Part shown: piece by piece, positions 1-7,767 of the stretch | Layout: each line of letters starts with the position of its first letter | How positions within the stretch are numbered: position 1 is the stretch's first letter | Source: Desulfoferula sp040751985 | GTDB taxonomy: Bacteria > Desulfobacterota > Desulfarculia > Desulfarculales > Desulfarculaceae | Direction of reading: 5' to 3' | Assembly (NCBI GenBank): GCA_040751985.1 | Contig: JBFMFU010000047.1 | Location: forward strand, 124,001 to 188,000 | DNA: 64,000 nucleotides | Position numbers and translations under genes: made by a program | Notes under the pieces: generated by a model | What the model saw: the letters and a program-made list of their open reading frames with translations, nothing else | Databases searched by the model: none | Told to the model about the DNA's origin: nothing

Positions 1-414
1 TCACTCGTGGCGCATGACGGTGATGGCTCTGAGGTTGACCGTGCTCAGGGCGCTGGGCACCAGGGCCCCCAGCACCGGCAGTTGGTACTCGCTGTCCACC
101 TGCACCGTGACCAGGGATCCGGCCCCGCTGGCGGCGCCGGTGGAGGTGACGGTGAAGGCGCCGGGGTAGCCGGCCTGCTGCAGCACGCCCTGCACGTAGG
201 TCACCACGTCCTGGTCGCTGAAGCCGCCCGGATTGAGCAGGCTGGCCACCCGGGCCCCGTCCCGGCTGGCGCTGATGAGCATCTGCTTGGAGTACCAGGC
301 CGCGCCCAGCTCGATCACACCGAAGAGCAGGATCAAGAGCAGGGGCATGAACAGGGCGAACTCCACGGCCACCGAGCCGCGGCGGCCATGTAAAAACTCG
401 CGCAGGCGTTTCAT
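1..414 (-). CDS. tadE: TadE-like pilus assembly protein
   Basis: A 137-aa protein with the TadE pattern: a short basic N-terminus, then GSVAVEFALFMPLLLILLFGVIE as a single membrane helix (about residues 14-36) carrying the conserved Glu, followed by a small extracytoplasmic domain. TadE proteins are pseudopilins of the Flp/Tad pilus. The gene overlaps the upstream prepilin peptidase by 4 bases (ATGA), so the two are translationally coupled. The stop codon is the first three bases of the window, so the gene is complete, but the rest of the tad operon presumably lies outside. Family assignment is firm; the pilus role is inferred from the neighbours. Confidence 0.88.
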   Translation of the reverse strand: MKRLREFLHGRRGSVAVEFALFMPLLLILLFGVIELGAAWYSKQMLISASRDGARVASLLNPGGFSDQDVVTYVQGVLQQAGYPGAFTVTSTGAASGAGSLVTVQVDSEYQLPVLGALVPSALSTVNLRAITVMRHE

Positions 415-983
415 GGCAGGCCGCCCTTCACCGCCACCAGGGCCATGGCCCCCAGGCAGATGGCCAGGCCGTAGGGCAGGCTCTGGCTCCGGCCCAGCAC
501 CCGCCAGGCCCCCAGGCCGCGCAGGCCGCCGGCCAGGAGCAGGCGCAGCAGGGCCAGCAGGCCGCCGGCCAGCACCGTGAGCAGGAACAGCTCCACCGCG
601 CCCCAGGGGCTCAGGAAGGTGCCCAGGGCGGCCAGAGCCTTGACATCCCCGGCCCCCACCGCGCCCAGGAAGAAGAACGCCGCCAGCAGGGCCAGGGCGG
701 TGAGCCCGCCCAGGAAGGCCTGGCTCAGGCCGGCCAGGCCGCCGGTCAGGGCCGCGGCGCCCAGCCCGCCCAGGGCGGCCAGGGCGTTGAGCTTGTTGGG
801 TATGCGGTAGGTGACCAGATCATGGCTGGCCATGAGCAGGGCCAGCAGGAGGAAAAAAATGGCCCTGCCCTGACCGGCCCCCTGAGGAAAGGCCAGCCAG
901 GGCAGGAATAGACACGCCGGGAGCAATCCCCAGTTGGGTCCGCTCAACTGGGAGACAAGTCTGCTATCCGGCGTTGCCTGCAC
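411..983 (-). CDS. tadV: Prepilin peptidase, A24 family (TadV/CpaA-like)
   Basis: A polytopic membrane aspartyl peptidase that would cleave the Flp prepilin encoded just upstream. Both catalytic aspartates are visible, in HDLVTYRIPN and in GAGDVK, inside a run of hydrophobic helices. The open frame extends upstream through the pilin gene, but that extension has no membrane character. I therefore take a GTG at 983, giving 190 aa, about the length of short TadV/CpaA enzymes; a TTG at 947 is an alternative because neither has a strong ribosome binding site. The gene lacks the N-terminal methyltransferase domain of PilD-type enzymes. It overlaps tadE by 4 bases. Confidence 0.8.
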   Translation of the reverse strand: MQATPDSRLVSQLSGPNWGLLPACLFLPWLAFPQGAGQGRAIFFLLLALLMASHDLVTYRIPNKLNALAALGGLGAAALTGGLAGLSQAFLGGLTALALLAAFFFLGAVGAGDVKALAALGTFLSPWGAVELFLLTVLAGGLLALLRLLLAGGLRGLGAWRVLGRSQSLPYGLAICLGAMALVAVKGGLP

Positions 984-1014
984 TGTTTTGCTCTTAACAT
1001 CAAGGTTGTTCTTC

Positions 1015-1203
1015 CTAGGAGCCCGACCCGGATGTGTTAAGAGCGGTCGTTGCGTCTCCGATCTTGCCGGCCACCGTGGTGCCCAGGGTGTACGCGGCGG
1101 TTGCGATGGCGGCGCCAATGAGCGCCAGCAGCAGCGCGTACTCCACGGCGCTGATGCCACTGTCCTCGATCACCAACCTCTTAATCTCGTGCCAAGCCCT
1201 CAT
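1015..1203 (-). CDS. flp: Flp family type IVb pilin
   Basis: A 62-aa prepilin. The processing site fits G|ISAVEYALLLALIG: a Gly before the cut, Glu and Tyr at +5/+6 of the mature chain (the EY pair typical of Flp pilins), then a single hydrophobic helix and a short polar tail ending GSGS. A GTG lies just upstream in frame, but ATG at 1203 is preferred: AGGGAGG sits six bases before it. The dedicated peptidase gene follows 31 bases downstream. Transcription probably starts at the sigma-54-type promoter about 85 bases upstream. Confidence 0.9.
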   Translation of the reverse strand: MRAWHEIKRLVIEDSGISAVEYALLLALIGAAIATAAYTLGTTVAGKIGDATTALNTSGSGS

Positions 1204-1287
1204 CACAAACCTCCCTAGCTTGTGGTTGCTGTGCGAATCAAAGCTGTTAGGCCCGGCTAAAAATAAAGTTGGACGCCTGGTTAGATA

Positions 1288-1304
1288 TTCAAGAAGGGTG
1301 CCAA
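1288..1304 (-). promoter_or_regulatory. Sigma-54 (RpoN) promoter for the pilin operon
   Basis: Read on the minus strand the sequence is TTGGCACCCTTCTTGAA. This matches the -24 element TGGCAC and most of the -12 element (TTGAA where TTGCA/T is usual) at the correct 5-base spacing. It lies between the NtrC-type regulator gene and the pilin start, with a predicted leader of about 70 bases. The adjacent regulator contains GAFTGA, the sigma-54 contact motif, which supports the call. Confidence 0.75.
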
Positions 1305-1452
1305 GGCGGGGCGCGGGCCCTGTCTCAGGGCCGCCGGCGGGGCTTCACTTATTTTTTGATTGAATTATCGATGGGTTATCAGAGATAAATATTTTGGGTT
1401 CCGCGCAGGGGGCCCCAGCAGGAAGGCCGCGAAATCAGTTTCGATATGGTGC

Positions 1453-1485
1453 TAATTACGAAACAGTAATTACTATTTAGTAATT
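1453..1485. promoter_or_regulatory. Candidate upstream activator sites
   Basis: Two overlapping AT-rich inverted repeats lie in otherwise GC-rich DNA: TAATTAC/GTAATTA (1453-1459 and 1466-1472) and AATTAC/GTAATT (1468-1473 and 1480-1485). They sit about 155-185 bases upstream of the sigma-54 -24 element, the usual distance for an NtrC-family enhancer. They also lie just after the regulator stop codon, so an RNA-processing or weak terminator role is possible. Confidence 0.5.
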
Positions 1486-1499
1486 GGGCGGCTTTGCAC

Positions 1500-2879
1500 T
1501 CAACTGCGGCGGCGCCTGGCGGTCAGGCTGGGGTGGTCCAGGCCCAGCTTGTCCAGCTTGTAGTTCAGGGCCCGGGGCGAGATGCCCAGGAGGGTGGCGG
1601 CGCGGCTCTGCACCCAGTCGCTCTGCTCCAGGGCGGTCTGGATGGCCAGCTTCTCCAGCTCCTTCAGCTCCAGGCTGGGCAGACCCTTGGAGTCCGTGTC
1701 GCACACCGCCTGCACCAGGCCCAGGTCGGCCGGGGTGATCTGGGTGCCGCTGGCGAACAGCACCGCCCGCTCCACGGCGTTGCGCAGCTCGCGGATGTTG
1801 CCCGGCCACTTGTAGGCGGTCATGGCCTTGACCGCCTCGGGGGAAAACTCCCGCGGCCGGCGCTTGGTGTCCACCGCGAAGTTGTAGCGGAAGCCCTCGG
1901 CCAGGGGCAGGATGTCCTCGGGCCGGCGGCGCAGGGGCGGTATGTGGATGGGCGCCACCGAGAGGCGGTAGAACAGGTCCTGGCGGAAGCGGCCCTGGCT
2001 CACGGCCTGGGCCAGGTCCATGTTGGTGGCGGCGATGATGCGCACGTCCACCTGGATGGAGCGGGCGCTGCCCAGGGGCTGGATCTCCTTTTCCTCGATG
2101 GCCCGGAGCACCTTGGCCTGGGTGGCCTGGCTCATGTCGCCCACCTCGTCCAGGAAAAGGGTGCTGCCGTGGGCCTGTTGGATGCGGCCGATGCGGGCCT
2201 TGTGCGCGCCGGTGAAGGCCCCCTTTTCGTGGCCGAACAGCTCGCTTTCCAGCAGGGTCTCGGGCAGGGCCGCGCAGTTGACCGTGATCAGGGTGCTGCC
2301 CCCGCGGGAGCTGTTGGCGTGGATGGCCCCGGCCATGAGGCTCTTGCCGGTGCCGGTCTCGCCGGTGAGCAGCACGGTCACGTCCGCGGCCGCCACCACC
2401 GCCACCTTCTCCAGCACCTCCTTCATGGCCGGGCTGGCGGCCACGATGGCCTCCAGGCGGTAGATGTAGGGCTGCTCGTGGCGCAGGTAGTCGTAGGCGT
2501 GGTTCAGCTCGGCCTTGCGCAGGGCCCGGCGCACGGTGAGACGCATGTGCTCGAGGTTCACCGGCTTCTGCTGGAAGTCGAAGGCTCCCTGGCGCATCAC
2601 GGCCACCGCCTGGTCCACGGTGCCGTTGCCGGCGATGATGATCACCGGCGCGCCGGGCAGGTGCTCCTCGGCATAGGCCAGTATCTCGCTGGCCTCGGCG
2701 CCTGGGGTGTGCAGCTCGCAGATGATCACGTGGAAGCCGCGGTCCCGCAGCAGGGCCAGGGCATGGTCCCCGCGGCCGGACTCGGTGACCTGGTGGCCGT
2801 CCTCGGCCAGGGCCTGGGCCAGCAGCCGGCGGGGCTCTTCCTCGTGATCCACTAAAAGTATCTGATTCTGGGGGTTCAA
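1500..2879 (-). CDS. Sigma-54-dependent transcriptional regulator, degenerate receiver
   Basis: A 459-aa NtrC-family activator. Domain order: receiver-like (residues about 6-120), AAA+ (about 155-390) with Walker A GETGTGKS, GAFTGA for sigma-54 contact and Walker B LFLDEVGD, then a Fis-type helix-turn-helix (SRAATLLGISPRALNYKLDKL) at the C-terminus. The phospho-acceptor Asp position is Glu (VIICELHTPG) and the switch Thr is Ala (IIIAGNGT), while the distal Lys (QQKP) is kept, so classical phosphorylation looks unlikely. I chose a TTG start at 2879 because GGAG precedes it by five bases and it begins immediately before the receiver fold; longer readings add low-complexity residues. It lies directly upstream of the pilin promoter it probably drives. 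Confidence 0.85.
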   Translation of the reverse strand: MNPQNQILLVDHEEEPRRLLAQALAEDGHQVTESGRGDHALALLRDRGFHVIICELHTPGAEASEILAYAEEHLPGAPVIIIAGNGTVDQAVAVMRQGAFDFQQKPVNLEHMRLTVRRALRKAELNHAYDYLRHEQPYIYRLEAIVAASPAMKEVLEKVAVVAAADVTVLLTGETGTGKSLMAGAIHANSSRGGSTLITVNCAALPETLLESELFGHEKGAFTGAHKARIGRIQQAHGSTLFLDEVGDMSQATQAKVLRAIEEKEIQPLGSARSIQVDVRIIAATNMDLAQAVSQGRFRQDLFYRLSVAPIHIPPLRRRPEDILPLAEGFRYNFAVDTKRRPREFSPEAVKAMTAYKWPGNIRELRNAVERAVLFASGTQITPADLGLVQAVCDTDSKGLPSLELKELEKLAIQTALEQSDWVQSRAATLLGISPRALNYKLDKLGLDHPSLTARRRRS

Positions 2880-3082
2880 GGCTGCTCCACTCTGTTCTGG
2901 GGCCCCCTGTCCGCAATGGACGCGGTGGGGCAGGCCCGCCCGGCCTTTCCGGCCCAGGGCGGCGAAAGTCAAACCTAAGCGGCCTCTTGCGGGGCGGACG
3001 CGCCTCGCGCGGCAGCGCCCCTGCACGCAAGATACTTTATATCATGATAACATGCCGGCAGGCTGATTTTAGAGGGGCGGTC

Positions 3083-4432
3083 ATGGCTAAGACCAAGGTG
3101 GCGGGGGTTATTCTGGCCGCGGGCCAGGGCAAGCGCTTTGGGGCGGACAAGCTGCTGGCCCCCCTGGCCGGCCGGCCCCTGGCGGCTTGGGTCCTGGCGG
3201 CGGCCCTGGCCTCGGAGCTGGACCTGGTGGTGCTGGTGGCCCGGGACGAGGTGGCCCGGGCCCTGGGGCCCGGCGGGCCGCGGCTGCGGGTGGTGCCCAA
3301 CTCCGCGCCCGAGCAGGGCCAGGCGCTGTCCCTGAGGCTGGGCCTGGCCAGCCTGGAGCCGGAGTTCAGCCACATCCTGTTTCTGCTGGCGGATCAACCG
3401 CTTATCAGCCCCAGCCTGATCAAGCAGTTCCTGCGCCTGGCCAGGGAGGGCGTGGAGCTGGCCGCCCTGCAGCCCCAGAGCCGGCTGCGGCCGCCGGCTC
3501 TGTTCGGCCGGCGCTACTTCGCGGAGCTGGCCGACCTGACCGGCGACCAGGGCGGGCGCAGCCTCCTGGAGCGATACGCCGAGGCGGTGCGGGCGGTTAA
3601 GCCGCTGGAGGCCGGCCAGGGCGCGGACGTGGACCGGCCGGCCGACCTGGCCGCCCTGGAACTGCGGCTCACCTCGCCGGCCGGCCTGCCCGCCTGCCTG
3701 GGCCTGGGCCCGGCCGAGCTGATCAGCCTGGTGGGCGCCGGCGGCAAGACCACCCTCATGGAGACCCTGGCCGCGGTGCTGGCCCAGGCCGGGGCCCGGG
3801 TGCTGTGCACCACCACCACCCGCATCTACCGGCCCGAGGGCCGGCTGCTCTTGGCCGCGGACCCGGAGCGGCTGCGCGAGGCGGTGCGCGCCGAGCTGGA
3901 GCCGGGCTCGTATCTGACTGCGGGGGCTGGCCTGGAGGAGGCGCCGGGGAGGCAGAAGGTGAAGGGCCTGGCCCCGGAGGCCGTGGATGAGCTGTGCGCC
4001 GCGGGCCTGGCCGACTATCTGCTGGTGGAGGCCGACGGCGCCAAGGGCCGGCCCCTCAAGGCCCCCCGGGAGCATGAGCCGGTGCTGCCCTCTTGGAGCA
4101 CAATGGTGATCGGGGTGCTGGGCCTGGGCGGCCTGGGCCGGCCGGCCACCGAGGAGCACGTCTTGGCCCTGAACCAGTTCTGCGCCCTGACCGGCGCGGC
4201 GGCCGGGCAGAAGGTCACCCCGGCCCACCTGACCGCCCTGACTCGCCACCCCCAGGGCCTGTTCAAGGGCGCCCCAGCCGCGGCCCGGCGGGTGGCGCTC
4301 TTGAACCAGGCCGACCTGCCCGGCGCGGCCGAGGGGGCCCAGGAGGTGGCCCGTCTCCTGGCCGGGGAGCCGGGCGCGCCGCGCCTGCTCCTGGCCTCGC
4401 TGCAACAGGGCCGCTGCCGTTTCCTGGGCTGA
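3083..4432 (+). CDS. MocA-like nucleotidyltransferase fused to YqeC
   Basis: A 449-aa two-domain protein. Residues about 1-195 are a MobA/MocA-type nucleotidyltransferase (GVILAAGQGKRFGADKLLAPL, then LLADQPLISPSLI and a GADVDRPAD end), a family that makes molybdopterin cytosine dinucleotide for xanthine-dehydrogenase-type enzymes. Residues about 205-449 are YqeC-like, with P-loop LVGAGGKTTLM, VLCTTTTRIY, LVEADGAKGRPLKAPREHEPV and GLGGLGRP; YqeC is associated with selenium-dependent molybdenum hydroxylases. ATG at 3083 follows GAGGGG; an upstream in-frame ATG lacks support. A palindrome TATCATGATA (3040-3049) lies in the leader. Its likely client is the Mo-hydroxylase at 45.3-49.1 kb. Confidence 0.85.
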   Translation: MAKTKVAGVILAAGQGKRFGADKLLAPLAGRPLAAWVLAAALASELDLVVLVARDEVARALGPGGPRLRVVPNSAPEQGQALSLRLGLASLEPEFSHILFLLADQPLISPSLIKQFLRLAREGVELAALQPQSRLRPPALFGRRYFAELADLTGDQGGRSLLERYAEAVRAVKPLEAGQGADVDRPADLAALELRLTSPAGLPACLGLGPAELISLVGAGGKTTLMETLAAVLAQAGARVLCTTTTRIYRPEGRLLLAADPERLREAVRAELEPGSYLTAGAGLEEAPGRQKVKGLAPEAVDELCAAGLADYLLVEADGAKGRPLKAPREHEPVLPSWSTMVIGVLGLGGLGRPATEEHVLALNQFCALTGAAAGQKVTPAHLTALTRHPQGLFKGAPAAARRVALLNQADLPGAAEGAQEVARLLAGEPGAPRLLLASLQQGRCRFLG

Positions 4433-4455
4433 TTCGGGGGTAAAAGGGCGGGGGC

Positions 4456-5187
4456 TCACATTGCCAGATAGGCCCGCCGCACGTAGTCGTCGCGCAGCAG
4501 CTCCTGGCCAGCCCCGCTCATCTTGATGCGGCCGTTCTCCAAGACATAGCCGCGGTGGCTCATCTTCAGGGCGAAGGTGACCTTCTGCTCCACCAGGAGC
4601 ACGGTGAGCCCCTGGCGGTTGATGCGCCCGATGCCCTGGAATATGGCGCTGGTCATCAGGGGGTGCAGGCCCAGGGAGGGTTCGTCCAAGAGCAAAAAGC
4701 GCGGCCGGCCCATCAGGGCCCGGCCCATGGCCAGCATCTGGCGCTCGCCGCCAGACATGGTCTTGGCCGGCTGGCGCAGCCGCTCGGCCAGGCGGGGGAA
4801 CATGGCCAGCACCTCCTCCAGGGCCTGCTGGCGCTGGCCGCGGTCCCTGAGCAGGTAGCCGCCCAGCAGAAGGTTGTCCCGGCAGGTCATATCCGGGAAG
4901 ACCCTGGCCCCCTCGGGCACCAGGGCCAGGCCCGCGGCCACGATGTCTTCGGGCCGCTGGCCGTCCAGGGGCCGGCCGTCAAAGATCACCCCTGGCCCGC
5001 CGCCGGCCCGGCGGCTCTTGACCAGGCCCATGATGGCCTTGAGCAGGGTGGACTTGCCCGCGCCGTTGGGTCCGATCACCGCCACCACCTCGCCGGCGCG
5101 CACCGTGAGGCTCAGGCCCCAGAGCACCTGCACGTCGCCGTAGAAGGCCTCCAGGCCCTCCACCTGCAAGAGCGGGGCCTCAGGCAT
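4456..5187 (-). CDS. livF: Branched-chain amino acid ABC transporter ATPase LivF
   Basis: A 243-aa cytoplasmic ATPase of the high-affinity branched-chain amino acid/amide transporter family. Visible motifs are Walker A GPNGAGKST, signature MSGGERQ, Walker B LLLDEPS and the switch His region (LVEQK, the LivF variant of the H-loop neighbourhood). It overlaps livG by 8 bases and is the last gene of the livKHMGF operon. The gene is convergent with the MocA-YqeC gene; the 23 bases between them show no clear terminator. The real substrate of this transporter could be another amino acid or small organic acid or amide. Confidence 0.92.
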   Translation of the reverse strand: MPEAPLLQVEGLEAFYGDVQVLWGLSLTVRAGEVVAVIGPNGAGKSTLLKAIMGLVKSRRAGGGPGVIFDGRPLDGQRPEDIVAAGLALVPEGARVFPDMTCRDNLLLGGYLLRDRGQRQQALEEVLAMFPRLAERLRQPAKTMSGGERQMLAMGRALMGRPRFLLLDEPSLGLHPLMTSAIFQGIGRINRQGLTVLLVEQKVTFALKMSHRGYVLENGRIKMSGAGQELLRDDYVRRAYLAM

Positions 5188-5902
5188 ACTCCTCTCCCAG
5201 GAAGGCCTCGATCACCCGGCGGTCGGCCACCACCTGGGCCGGCGGGCCCTCGGCGATCTTCTGGCCATAGTCCAGCACCATCACCCGCTGGCTGATGCCC
5301 ATCACCGCCTGCATCACGTGCTCCACCACCACCAGGCTCAGGCCCTGGGCGTTGAGCCGCTTGAGCAGTTCCAAGGCCTCGGCGATCTCGGCTGGGGTCA
5401 GGCCGGCCAGGTTCTCGTCCAGCAGAATCACCTGGGGGCCGGTGGCCAGGCAGCGGGCCAGCTCCAGGCGGCGGCGCATGGCCACGGTGATGGAGCCGGC
5501 CGGGCGCTGGGCGGTCTCGGCCAGGCCCACCTGCTCCAGGATGCCCGCGGCCTGGGTCCGGGCCAGCCTGAGCGAGAGCCCTTGGCCGTAGAGCCCGCCC
5601 ACCAGCACGTTCTCCAGCACGCTCATGCCCAGGAAGGGCCGCACGATCTGGGAGGTCTTGACCAGGCCGGCCTGGCAGATGCGGTGGGTGGGCCAGCCGG
5701 TGATGTCGCGGCCGTCGAAGAGCACCCGACCTTGGTCCGGGCGCAGGCTGCCGGTCATGCAGTTGAACAGGGTGGTCTTGCCCGAGCCGTTGGGGCCGAT
5801 CACGCCCAGGATCTCACCCTGCTCCAGCTTGAGGTCCACGCCCTCCAGGGCCTGGAGCGCCCCGAAGCTCTTGCTCAGGCCCCTGGCCTCTAAGAGGCTC
5901 AC
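5180..5902 (-). CDS. livG: Branched-chain amino acid ABC transporter ATPase LivG
   Basis: A 240-aa ABC ATPase with Walker A GPNGSGKTT. The signature region is ITVAMRRRLELARCLAT rather than LSGGQ, and the Walker B is LLLDENLAGL. This divergent form occurs in one LivG subfamily, so I do not read it as inactivation. The start is GTG at 5902, overlapping the livM stop by 4 bases (GTGA). The open frame runs on upstream through livM, but that part is a shadow reading. It should pair with LivF as the nucleotide-binding dimer under LivH and LivM. Confidence 0.9.
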   Translation of the reverse strand: MSLLEARGLSKSFGALQALEGVDLKLEQGEILGVIGPNGSGKTTLFNCMTGSLRPDQGRVLFDGRDITGWPTHRICQAGLVKTSQIVRPFLGMSVLENVLVGGLYGQGLSLRLARTQAAGILEQVGLAETAQRPAGSITVAMRRRLELARCLATGPQVILLDENLAGLTPAEIAEALELLKRLNAQGLSLVVVEHVMQAVMGISQRVMVLDYGQKIAEGPPAQVVADRRVIEAFLGEEYA

Positions 5903-6834
5903 CGCCGCCTCCAAGGCCGCCAGCCCAGGCGCTGGCCCAGCGAGCCGGCGATGCCCCGGGGCAGGAAGATGATCACCCCCACGATGATGGCCCCGATGAT
6001 CACCAGGTAGTAGTTCAGGAAGCGGGCGCCCAGGAAGTCCTCCACCAGCTGCAGGAAGCTGGCCCCGATCACCGGCCCCAGCACGGTGCCCATGCCGCCC
6101 AAGAGGGACATGATCACCATCTTGATGGTGATGTGCACGTTGAACACGTCGTCGGGCTTGAAGTAGCCCAGGCGGCTGCCCTCCAGGGCCCCCAGGATGC
6201 CGATGAAGAAGGCGCTGGTCACGTAGGTCTGCAGCTTGACCAGGTGGGTGTTCACCCCCACCTGGGCCGCGGCCTGCTCGTCCTGATGGATGGCCTTGAG
6301 CCCGTAGCCGTGCTTGTGGTGCTCCACCCACCAGGTGAGGCCCACCACCAGCCCGGCCAGGCCCAGGTAGAGCCAGTAGTAGGACAGCTCGGCCAGGCGC
6401 TGGGGGATGGTGATGCCTACCCCGCCCTCGGTGAGGCCGGACCACTCCTCGCAGACCTGCATCAGGGCCTCGGCCAGGGCGAAGGTGGCGATGGCGAAGT
6501 AGGCCCCGCGCAGGCGCAGGGTGGGCCAGCCTACGGCCAGGGCCACCAGCCCGGCCCCCAGGCCGGCCAGGGGCGCGGCGGCCATCAGCGGCAGGCCCAG
6601 GCGCAGCATCAAGAGGCCGGCCACGTAGGCCCCGATGCCGGTGTAGGCCGCCGATCCGAAGTCGATGTAGCCGGTGTAGCCGCACATCAGGTTCCAGCAG
6701 GCGGCCAGGCCGATCCAGTAGAAGACGATGGTGAGCAGTTGCAGGTAGTAGGCCGGGCCCGCCGCGGGCAGCGCGGCCAGGGCCGCCGCCGCGGCCAGAC
6801 CCAGGTACAGGCTGCGGCGGCCGCCGGCGTTCAT
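5899..6834 (-). CDS. livM: Branched-chain amino acid ABC transporter permease LivM
   Basis: A 311-aa inner-membrane permease with about eight to nine hydrophobic helices. It has the LivM hallmarks CGYTGYIDFGSAAYTGIGAY and LRLRGAYFAIATFALAEA, and the conserved loop GMGTVLGPVIGASFLQLVEDF near the C-terminus. ATG at 6834 overlaps the livH stop (ATGA), which fixes the start over a longer in-frame ATG inside livH. It forms the translocation pore with LivH. Confidence 0.92.
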   Translation of the reverse strand: MNAGGRRSLYLGLAAAAALAALPAAGPAYYLQLLTIVFYWIGLAACWNLMCGYTGYIDFGSAAYTGIGAYVAGLLMLRLGLPLMAAAPLAGLGAGLVALAVGWPTLRLRGAYFAIATFALAEALMQVCEEWSGLTEGGVGITIPQRLAELSYYWLYLGLAGLVVGLTWWVEHHKHGYGLKAIHQDEQAAAQVGVNTHLVKLQTYVTSAFFIGILGALEGSRLGYFKPDDVFNVHITIKMVIMSLLGGMGTVLGPVIGASFLQLVEDFLGARFLNYYLVIIGAIIVGVIIFLPRGIAGSLGQRLGWRPWRRR

Positions 6835-7703
6835 TCCACGATCCCCTTGCCCATGATGCCCGCCGGCCGCAGCAGGAGCATCAGGTAGAGCAGGAAGAAG
6901 GTGATGGCCACCGACCAGCCGGGGGTGAACAGCAGGGTGCACACCGAGCCCGTCACCCCCAGGATCAGCCCACCGACGAGCGCGCCGGGGATGTAGCCCA
7001 TGCCGCCCAGCACCACCACGCAGAAGGCGATGATGGTGTAGGGCAGGCCCATGCCCGGGTCCACGTCGCGGAAGGCCACCACCAGGGACCCGGCCAGGCC
7101 GGTGATGGCCGCGCCCAGGCCGAAGGTCAGTGCGTAGACCCGGTCCACCTTGATGCCGCTGAGGCGGGCCATCTCCCGGTCCTGGGAGGTGGCTTGGATG
7201 GCCCGGCCCATCTGAGAGTGATGCAGCAAGAGATACAGTGCCCCCACCACCGCCAGGGAGATGAGGAAGGTGATCAGCTTGACCCAGGGCACGGTCAGGC
7301 CGGCGATGGCCAGATGGGCCCCGGAGTAGGCGGTGGTCACGGTGCGCGGGTCGGCGGTCCAGGCCACCAGGGCCAGGTTGCTGATCATCAGGTGCGTGCC
7401 GAAGGTGAGGATGTAGCTCATGATGGGCGGGGCGCCCACCACCCGGTGGATGGCCAGGCGCTGCATGAGGTAGCCCAGGACGAACAGGCCCAGCAGGGAG
7501 AAGGGCAAAGTCAGGAACGGGTCCAGGCCCAGGCCTACGAACATCCAGTAGGTGAGGAAGGCCCCCAGCATCAACAGGTCGCCGTGGGCGATGTTGACCA
7601 CGCCCATGACGCCGAAGATCAGCGAGAAGCCGGCCGAGTACAGGGCGTAGATGCCGCCCATCAGGACGCCGTTGATCAGGGACTGGATTACCAGGGCGCT
7701 CAT
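6831..7703 (-). CDS. livH: Branched-chain amino acid ABC transporter permease LivH
   Basis: A 290-aa inner-membrane permease with about eight hydrophobic helices. It carries the LivH-typical start (LINGVLMGGIYALYSAGFSLIFGVMGVVNIAHGD) and the loop VVLGGMGYIPGALVGGLILG that contacts the ATPases. The length is normal for the family. It follows livK after a 64-base gap holding a very stable hairpin and is coupled to livM by an ATGA overlap. Confidence 0.92.
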   Translation of the reverse strand: MSALVIQSLINGVLMGGIYALYSAGFSLIFGVMGVVNIAHGDLLMLGAFLTYWMFVGLGLDPFLTLPFSLLGLFVLGYLMQRLAIHRVVGAPPIMSYILTFGTHLMISNLALVAWTADPRTVTTAYSGAHLAIAGLTVPWVKLITFLISLAVVGALYLLLHHSQMGRAIQATSQDREMARLSGIKVDRVYALTFGLGAAITGLAGSLVVAFRDVDPGMGLPYTIIAFCVVVLGGMGYIPGALVGGLILGVTGSVCTLLFTPGWSVAITFFLLYLMLLLRPAGIMGKGIVE

Positions 7704-7731
7704 CTAGCCCGCTCCCCGCCGGGGCTGGGCC

Positions 7732-7757
7732 GCCGGACGGGCGCGGGCCCGTCCGGC
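7732..7757 (-). other. Strong hairpin between livK and livH
   Basis: A perfect 11-bp stem, GCCGGACGGGC pairing with GCCCGTCCGGC, with a 4-base loop. It begins 10 bases after the livK stop. No U-run follows on the minus strand, so it is not an ordinary terminator. In operons for binding-protein-dependent transporters, such hairpins can protect the upstream message and let the binding protein exceed the membrane components; that role is inferred here. Confidence 0.7.
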
Positions 7758-7767
7758 AGCTGGGGTT

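Noticed and set aside
1383..1499. AT-rich patch next to the pilin genes as a mobile-element boundary
   Set aside because: No transposase, flanking duplication or terminal inverted repeats were seen. Regulatory use explains it better.
5180..6685. An apparent LivM-LivG fusion frame
   Set aside because: The upstream half is a non-protein-like shadow of livM. livG begins at GTG 5902 overlapping the livM stop.
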